Source: Phycisphaerae bacterium (GTDB lineage: Bacteria; Planctomycetota; Phycisphaerae; UBA1845). From it: a stretch of 19,281 nucleotides of DNA. The stretch covers positions 1 to 19,281 of the forward strand of contig JAJDDS010000447.1 of assembly GCA_029260195.1 (NCBI GenBank), written 5' to 3'. A program made the position numbers and the translations under genes. Each line of letters starts with the position of its first letter. The stretch's first letter is position 1. Below are positions 14,605 through 19,281 of this stretch, piece after piece. The notes under the pieces are model-generated. The model saw nothing but the letters and a program-made list of their open reading frames with translations. It had not been told where the DNA came from and ran no database searches.

Positions 14605-14608
14605 CCTC
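14605..14608 (-). promoter_or_regulatory. Shine-Dalgarno GAGG for the HEPN-like gene
   Basis: On the minus strand GAGG is followed by 7 nt and GTG 14597. This favours GTG over the adjacent TTG (14600, spacing 4) and the internal ATG 14552, which has no clear site. Confidence 0.5.
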
Positions 14609-14621
14609 AAGGGACAATCCG

Positions 14622-15314
14622 CTATCGATCCTGCCGGGCCAAATACGCGGCGGCGATCATCACCACCAGAAGCAGCACGCTGGCTACCTCGAACGGAACG
14701 AGGTACGTGGTCAGAAGTTCCTTGCCGAACTCAGCCACCGTTCCGCCACGAGCCATGGGGGCTGTTCCGGGCCAAACGGTACGGGTCAGGAGCGTGAGCA
14801 ATCCGGCGAATAATACGATCGCGACGCCCGCGGCAGCGGCCATCTCGGTCCGGGGGCAGTCGTAGCGCACCCAGGGCGACTTGCTCGTGAGCATGACGCC
14901 GAAGACGAGCAGGATCAGCGTCCCACCGGCGTAGACGATCAACTGAATGGCGCCCAGAAAGGCGGCGCCGAGCAAGAAGTAGAGCACAGACGCGGCGCCC
15001 AGCGTGAAGAACAGCCAGGTGGCCATCCGCACGACGCTCCTGCTAATGCACACGCCGAGGGCGGACACGAGCAACGTGCCGCCGAACAGGTAGAAGAGAA
15101 GGGCTTCGGTCGCGCCGCCGGGTATCGAAAGAGGTACGCCGTCGAACTCGGTTGGGGTGTCCGCCGCCTGAGGCGGCGGCTCGGGGGGAAACTCGAATCC
15201 GACGTCGCCGAAGTCGGGCTCTTGGGCCGATGTCATGGTGACGCACGTCAGCGCCGCCAACGCGAACGTCAACAACACCGTTTTCCCGGGTCTTTGTCTC
15301 GGATGGTGCATCAT
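14622..15314 (-). CDS. nuoJ: NADH-quinone oxidoreductase subunit J with N-terminal signal-like extension
   Basis: A 230-residue five-helix membrane subunit of complex I. The conserved core IQLIVYAGGTLILLVFGVML (~122-141) and the downstream helices identify it. Before the first canonical helix (~70) there is an unusual N terminus: a basic start and a hydrophobic stretch (residues ~11-30, KTVLLTFALAALTCVTMTSA) that looks like a cleavable signal peptide, then ~35 Pro/Glu-rich residues. The ATG overlaps the nuoH TGA in an ATGA junction, so translation is coupled and this start is well supported. nuoI, normally located between nuoH and nuoJ, is absent. Confidence 0.94.
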   Translation of the reverse strand: MMHHPRQRPGKTVLLTFALAALTCVTMTSAQEPDFGDVGFEFPPEPPPQAADTPTEFDGVPLSIPGGATEALLFYLFGGTLLVSALGVCISRSVVRMATWLFFTLGAASVLYFLLGAAFLGAIQLIVYAGGTLILLVFGVMLTSKSPWVRYDCPRTEMAAAAGVAIVLFAGLLTLLTRTVWPGTAPMARGGTVAEFGKELLTTYLVPFEVASVLLLVVMIAAAYLARQDR

Positions 15315-16846
15315 GATCCCGGCAGCAGCTCCCGTCCCAAGTTACCGACGAGGCGCACCCGATTCCAGCAGCCGTACGTAGCGACGAACAACATCCCGAT
15401 CATCAGCACGGCGCCGATGGTTGAGAGGATGAGATTGAACAGGGTCCAGACGACCCCGCCGACGGGGACCAGCAGTTCGTAAAAGGTGTGTCCCAGGAGG
15501 ATGAGCATCATCAGCGGCAGCAACACCTGGATGCAGGCGTAGAGCACCTGATCGATTCGAATCCGCGGCAGGGTCCATCGCAGCCAGATCTGCACGTAGA
15601 GCAGGAACACGCATTTGGCGATGAACCAGATCGGTCCGGCGAACAGCACGCCCTTGACCGCCCGGGCGGGCAGCGATTCGCCCAGCCCGTCAGCCCAGAG
15701 AAGCGGCAACGGCGAGTACCAGGCGCCGAAGAACAGAATGACCAGGAGTCCGCTTACCACGAACATGGCTGCGTATTCGGCGAAGAAGAACAGCGACCAG
15801 CGGAACCCGGAATACTCCGTATGGAACCCAGCCACCAGCTCGCTCTCGGACTCGGGGAGGTCGAACGGGGCGCGTTTGCAACTGGCCAGCGACGCGATGT
15901 AGTACACGAGCGCAGCCGCGAAGGTAAACGGGCTGCGAAACACGATCCACGAGGTCCACCCGCCGGACTGGGTGTCGCCGATGGTGGTGAGGCTTAGCGT
16001 TCCGACGCACATGATTGGGATGAGCAGCGCCATGCCCATTGGGATTTCGTAGGAGACCATCTGGCAGGCTTCCCGCATGGCGCCATAGACGCTCCATTTG
16101 TTGTTGCTTGCCCAGCCGGCAATGATGACGCCGAGCACCTCGATGCCGAGCATGGCCAGGATGAAGACCAGAGCGACGTCGAGTTGGCGGAATACCCAGT
16201 AGGTTCCGAAGGGCAGGGCGAAGAACGCCAGAATCGCCGGGACGAAGGCAAGATAGGGTGCGAGCTTGAACAACGGTTTGTCCGCACCGGCGGGGCAGAG
16301 ATCCTCTTTGCAAATCAGCTTGATCCCGTCGGCCATCGACTGTGACCAGCCATGCCACCCGCCGACGCGCATCGGTCCGGTTCTCGACTGAATGCGACCG
16401 GCGACTTTGCGTTCCCACCAGATCGTGTACAGCGGGATGACCGAGATGAACCCGAGTATGCCGCCGGCAGCGACGAGGTCGCGGACCAAGCCGTATTGAA
16501 CGGGGTATAACAGATAGCAAAGAAAACCGGCTGCTGGAGCGCCAATCTGCGTCAGTGCGGATCTGGCTTCCTCCACCGTCAGCGGCCCGCCCAGCAGTCC
16601 GGTGTTGGCTGGGATGTTGAAGGTTGAGCCGATGAGGGCGATGTCGACGACCTCGAAGAGCAGGTAGTGAGCCCAGACTGCAACGATGGTGCCGAACACA
16701 GCGCTAAGCATGATCGCGCCGGGGAACGCACGAACGAACGGCGCGAAGATCGCGAACACCGTCTTGGCGCCGCCCGCGACCATTCCAGCCGGTCCATCGA
16801 ACTTTGCTTTGCCCCTGGGTCGCCAGGGGACGGACATTTGTGTCAC
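15311..16846 (-). CDS. nuoH: NADH-quinone oxidoreductase subunit H with long N-terminal extension
   Basis: The membrane subunit that forms much of the quinone chamber of complex I. Signature segments are WWERKVAGRIQSRTGP (Glu146-Arg147), ADGIKLICKEDLCP, SYEIPMGMALL, and PFDLPESESELVAGFHTEYSGF with the acidic residues of the E-channel. At about 511 residues it is far longer than E. coli NuoH (~325). The ERK motif, near residue 36 in E. coli, comes ~110 residues later here, after an added segment with an extra membrane helix (~42-66). The C terminus also carries an added helix (~470-495). GTG 16846 is preferred because GGAG lies 7 nt upstream; TTG 16849 and ATG 16837 are alternatives. It overlaps nuoJ by 4 nt and is separated from nuoD by ~200 nt containing a palindromic repeat. 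Confidence 0.94.
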   Translation of the reverse strand: MTQMSVPWRPRGKAKFDGPAGMVAGGAKTVFAIFAPFVRAFPGAIMLSAVFGTIVAVWAHYLLFEVVDIALIGSTFNIPANTGLLGGPLTVEEARSALTQIGAPAAGFLCYLLYPVQYGLVRDLVAAGGILGFISVIPLYTIWWERKVAGRIQSRTGPMRVGGWHGWSQSMADGIKLICKEDLCPAGADKPLFKLAPYLAFVPAILAFFALPFGTYWVFRQLDVALVFILAMLGIEVLGVIIAGWASNNKWSVYGAMREACQMVSYEIPMGMALLIPIMCVGTLSLTTIGDTQSGGWTSWIVFRSPFTFAAALVYYIASLASCKRAPFDLPESESELVAGFHTEYSGFRWSLFFFAEYAAMFVVSGLLVILFFGAWYSPLPLLWADGLGESLPARAVKGVLFAGPIWFIAKCVFLLYVQIWLRWTLPRIRIDQVLYACIQVLLPLMMLILLGHTFYELLVPVGGVVWTLFNLILSTIGAVLMIGMLFVATYGCWNRVRLVGNLGRELLPGS

Positions 16847-16885
16847 CAACTCACTCCGACCAATTCAGTTTTGCGAACAGTCTTC

Positions 16886-16969
16886 TGTCATTCCGAGCGC
16901 GGCGAGGATTCTCTCCGATCGCGCTCTGCCGGCCAGATTCCTCGGTCGCTTCGCTTCCTCGGCATGACA
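16886..16969. repeat. 84-bp imperfect palindromic repeat between nuoD and nuoH
   Basis: The ends TGTCATTCCGAG (16886-16897) and CTCGGCATGACA (16958-16969) are inverted copies with one mismatch. The arms continue as AGCGCGGCGAGGATTCT on the left and AGATTCCTCGGTCGCTTCGCT on the right, giving a long interrupted stem around a central GC-rich loop. Elements with TGTCATTCCGAGCG...CGGAATGACA ends are familiar as dispersed intergenic repeats in many bacterial genomes. It lies in the only large gap of the nuo operon. In the transcript it would fold into a strong hairpin that could be processed or attenuate transcription; it has no T-run, so it is not a typical terminator. Confidence 0.78.
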
Positions 16970-17042
16970 ACCGAGGCGCGCGCGCTCCGAAAGCGTGCTG
17001 CCGCTCCAAGAGGACTCCGCGTTTCCGGTACGCTGGCAGCGT

Positions 17043-18242
17043 TCATCGATCACACTCGCCCATCACGATGTCGATGCTGCCGACGATGGCGGGTATGTCC
17101 GCCAGCAGGCAGCCCTTGCCTATGTGGTTGAGCACGGAGATGTTGCAGAAGCTCGGTCCCCGCGCCTTGACCCGCGACGGAATGGCGGACCCGTCGCCGC
17201 GTATGTAAAAGCCCAGTTGTCCACGCGGATTCTCGATTTCGACGTAGACCTCGTCATTGGGCAGCTTGAGGTTCTTCAGTTTGTTCGCCAGGATCTTGCC
17301 CTCGGGAATCTGCTTCATGGCTTGCCGGATGATGCGGCAGGACTGCTCCATCTCGACCAGGCGAACGAAGTAGCGGTTCCAGCAATCACCGACGACGACC
17401 GATCTCGGAATCCGCTCGCTGCCGCCGGGCAGGCCGATGGGGATGTCGAAGTCGAACCGGTCATAAATCTCGTATGGGGTGCTCTTGCGCAAATCCCAGT
17501 TGATCCCGCTGCCGCGGAGTACGGGGCCGGTGAGCGCCCAGCGGACCGCGTCGTCGGGGCTGATGACACCGACGTTGGCGGTCCGTTTGACAAAAATATG
17601 GTTGTAGCTGAGGAGCTGATTGTATTCCTCGATCTTGGGCTCGAAGTAGTCCAGGAATTCCTCGAGCACATCGAGGAACCGATCCGGAAAGTCGTCGTGG
17701 ACCCCGCCGACGTTGATGTAGCTGTAGGTCAGCCGAGCGCCGCAGGTGGACTCGAACAGGTCGAGGATCATCTCGCGCTCACGGAACATGTAGAGGAACG
17801 GCGTGAACGCCCCCATGTCCAGCCCGTACGTTCCGAGCGCCACCAAGTGGGATGCGATGCGGTTGAGTTCGGCGAAGATGACGCGAATGTACTTTGCTCG
17901 CTCCGGAACCTCGATTCCCGCGAGCCGTTCGATCGCGATGGCGAAGGCTTGGTTGTTGTTCATGCCCGCCAGATAGTCCATCCGGTCGGTGTAGGGAATG
18001 TATTGGTAGGGCTGCAGGTTCTCGCCGATCTTCTCGGCGCAGCGATGCAGGTATCCGATGTGCGGAACGGCTTCGAGCACGAGTTCGCCGTCGGTACGCA
18101 AGACCACCCGTAGGACGCCGTGCGTCGCGGGGTGCTGAGGGCCCATGTTCACCAGCATCTCTTCGGTGCGGACGTCACCCTGCTCGGACTTGTCGATGTC
18201 CAGCATGAGGTCCGGTTGCGATTCGAGGAGCGTGTCAGCCAT
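17043..18242 (-). CDS. nuoD: NADH-quinone oxidoreductase subunit D (49-kDa quinone-site subunit)
   Basis: A 399-residue peripheral subunit of complex I, normal length. The N-terminal motif NMGPQHPATHGVLR contains His41, and YTDRMDY contains Tyr90; these align with the quinone-headgroup ligands His38 and Tyr87 of Thermus Nqo4. Other conserved parts are ELNRIASHLVALG, RWALTGPVLRGSG, and the C-terminal GSIDIVMGECDR (usually GEVDR). The motif GYLHRC has Cys where Gly is more common. ATG 18242 is preceded by AAAAGG at good spacing, 19 nt after the nuoC stop. It is encoded separately from nuoC (no CD fusion). It is followed by a ~200-nt repeat-bearing gap instead of nuoEFG. Confidence 0.97.
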   Translation of the reverse strand: MADTLLESQPDLMLDIDKSEQGDVRTEEMLVNMGPQHPATHGVLRVVLRTDGELVLEAVPHIGYLHRCAEKIGENLQPYQYIPYTDRMDYLAGMNNNQAFAIAIERLAGIEVPERAKYIRVIFAELNRIASHLVALGTYGLDMGAFTPFLYMFREREMILDLFESTCGARLTYSYINVGGVHDDFPDRFLDVLEEFLDYFEPKIEEYNQLLSYNHIFVKRTANVGVISPDDAVRWALTGPVLRGSGINWDLRKSTPYEIYDRFDFDIPIGLPGGSERIPRSVVVGDCWNRYFVRLVEMEQSCRIIRQAMKQIPEGKILANKLKNLKLPNDEVYVEIENPRGQLGFYIRGDGSAIPSRVKARGPSFCNISVLNHIGKGCLLADIPAIVGSIDIVMGECDR

Positions 18243-18261
18243 TGGCCTTTTGAATCAGCGG

Positions 18262-18795
18262 CTAGTGTCTCGGGTTGGTCAACTGGTGTTCGGTGGTGGC
18301 TGGTATCCCGTGATACTCGGTTGGGAATTCGTAGTCTTTTCGCAGCGGGAAGCCCTCCCAATCGTCGGGACAGAGGATGCGCGTCAGGTCGGGGTGCCCG
18401 TCGAAGACGATACCCATCATGTCGAAGGCTTCGCGTTCATGCCAATCCGCCGCTGGCCAGATGTCGCTCACCGACGGGATGTGCGGGTTGTCCCGATCCA
18501 CCACGACGCGGACGGCGAAGTGGTGTTTGAGCCTGGGACAAGGCCCGACCCCTTTGATGGGTACCGAGAAGAAATCGTAGACGGCTGCCAGCCTGTTGTC
18601 CTCGAGCAGGTCGATGGCGGAGATGCACTGCAACATGTTGAATGCGCAGCGGGGATCATCCCGCAGACACGTCGCCACTTCCCGCCATTGTTCGGCTGCG
18701 ACAGTCGCGTACGGTCGTCGCGCGTCGAGCACGGCCGCGGTGACGGCGTTCGGAAACCGTTGTTTCAAAATGTCGCAGATTTTCTCAGGTGCCAT
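18262..18795 (-). CDS. nuoC: NADH-quinone oxidoreductase subunit C (30-kDa subunit)
   Basis: A 177-residue peripheral-arm subunit of complex I. The family signature is clear at residues ~120-165: HEREAFDMMGIVFDGHPDLT, then RILCPDDWEGFPLRKDYEFP. The start is ATG 18795, eight bases after the nuoB stop; the frame is open further upstream, but that would overlap the nuoB end and adds residues unrelated to NuoC. It docks NuoD and NuoB in the connecting module. Length and order (B-C-D) are ordinary. Confidence 0.96.
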   Translation of the reverse strand: MAPEKICDILKQRFPNAVTAAVLDARRPYATVAAEQWREVATCLRDDPRCAFNMLQCISAIDLLEDNRLAAVYDFFSVPIKGVGPCPRLKHHFAVRVVVDRDNPHIPSVSDIWPAADWHEREAFDMMGIVFDGHPDLTRILCPDDWEGFPLRKDYEFPTEYHGIPATTEHQLTNPRH

Positions 18796-18803
18796 GCGCG
18801 TCC

Positions 18804-19281
18804 CTAGTTGGCCAATACCGTTTCCTTCACCTGCAAAACCGCGTCTTTGGCGCGGGTCTGATGCTTGATCTTGTCCTGTAGCCGCATGAGTCCTTCGAGC
18901 AACGCCTCCGGGCGTGGCGGGCATCCCGGGATGTAGACATCCACCGGCACGACCAGGTCGACACCCTTAACGACGTGATATCCGTGCTTGAAGTAGGGGC
19001 CGCCGCCGACGGTACAGGCGCCCATTGCGATCACGTACTTCGGATCGGGCATCTGGTTGTAGAGTCGTGTCAATCGGCTAGCCCTCTTGTAGGTCACCGT
19101 GCCGGCGACGATCATTAGGTCCGCCTGGCGCGGCGAGGCGCGGAAGGCGCCGGCGCCAAATCGATCGATGTCAAATCGCGACGCGCCGACAGCCATCATC
19201 TCAATCGCACAGCACGCGAGCCCGAATGTCATGGGCCAAATGCTGCTGGTGCGCCCCCAGTTGATCGCCCAGTCGAGCGAG
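18804..19281 (-). CDS. nuoB: NADH-quinone oxidoreductase subunit B (N2 cluster subunit), 5' end outside window
   Basis: The frame stays open to the right edge, and the residues before the first visible ATG (WGRTSSIWP) are conserved NuoB sequence, so the gene continues beyond 19281. NuoB carries the terminal [4Fe-4S] cluster N2, which reduces quinone. Its ligands are visible: the adjacent pair in [11 protein letters not shown], the Cys in [12 protein letters not shown], and the Cys in [14 protein letters not shown]. The tail after the last motif is short and charged. nuoC begins 8 nt after its TAG stop. nuoA, if present, would lie outside the window. Confidence 0.97.
   Translation of the reverse strand, partial: SLDWAINWGRTSSIWPMTFGLACCAIEMMAVGASRFDIDRFGAGAFRASPRQADLMIVAGTVTYKRASRLTRLYNQMPDPKYVIAMGACTVGGGPYFKHGYHVVKGVDLVVPVDVYIPGCPPRPEALLEGLMRLQDKIKHQTRAKDAVLQVKETVLAN

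Overview
The window looks like chromosomal DNA from a high-GC Gram-negative bacterium with a multihaem-cytochrome respiratory chain. A Planctomycetota (Phycisphaerae-like) origin is my best guess, based on the style of the NapC/NirT decahaem protein, the complex I layout and palindromic repeats with GTCCCTACGGGAC and CCCGGCGAT..ATCGCCGGG cores. I cannot confirm this without a search.

Layout. Positions 1-1032 (+) hold the 3' end of an M28-type peptidase with a C-terminal PDZ domain and a small hotdog-fold thioesterase. Positions 1199-4311 (-) hold a compact operon. In transcription order it encodes a protein built from eight degenerate ~27-residue repeats, a membrane-anchored tetrahaem cytochrome c, a Tat-exported protein with four [4Fe-4S] sites, and an NrfD/DsrP-type quinone-interacting membrane protein. 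The order cytochrome, FeS, NrfD recalls DsrJOP and NrfBCD, but no catalytic subunit is present. A ~560-bp divergent intergenic region separates it from a large decahaem NapC/NirT-type membrane cytochrome on + (4870-6912). Together these suggest a quinol/cytochrome electron-transfer system.

Positions 6971-19281 (-) hold a complex I operon read right to left: nuoB (cut by the window edge), nuoC, nuoD, nuoH, nuoJ, a two-gene insertion (HEPN-domain protein plus a small partner), nuoK, nuoL, nuoM, nuoN, and a small four-helix-like protein. nuoE, nuoF, nuoG and nuoI are absent from this stretch, so the input module and the N6a/N6b ferredoxin subunit must lie elsewhere or be replaced.

Points of most interest: (1) the repeat protein that opens the cytochrome/NrfD operon; (2) a ~200-bp inverted pair of REP-like palindromic elements, plus a further palindrome, lying in frame inside nuoL and apparently translated as a ~140-residue hydrophilic insertion; (3) a HEPN-plus-partner pair embedded between nuoJ and nuoK; (4) a palindromic dispersed-type repeat between nuoD and nuoH. 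I saw no tRNA, rRNA, CRISPR array or insertion-sequence transposase.
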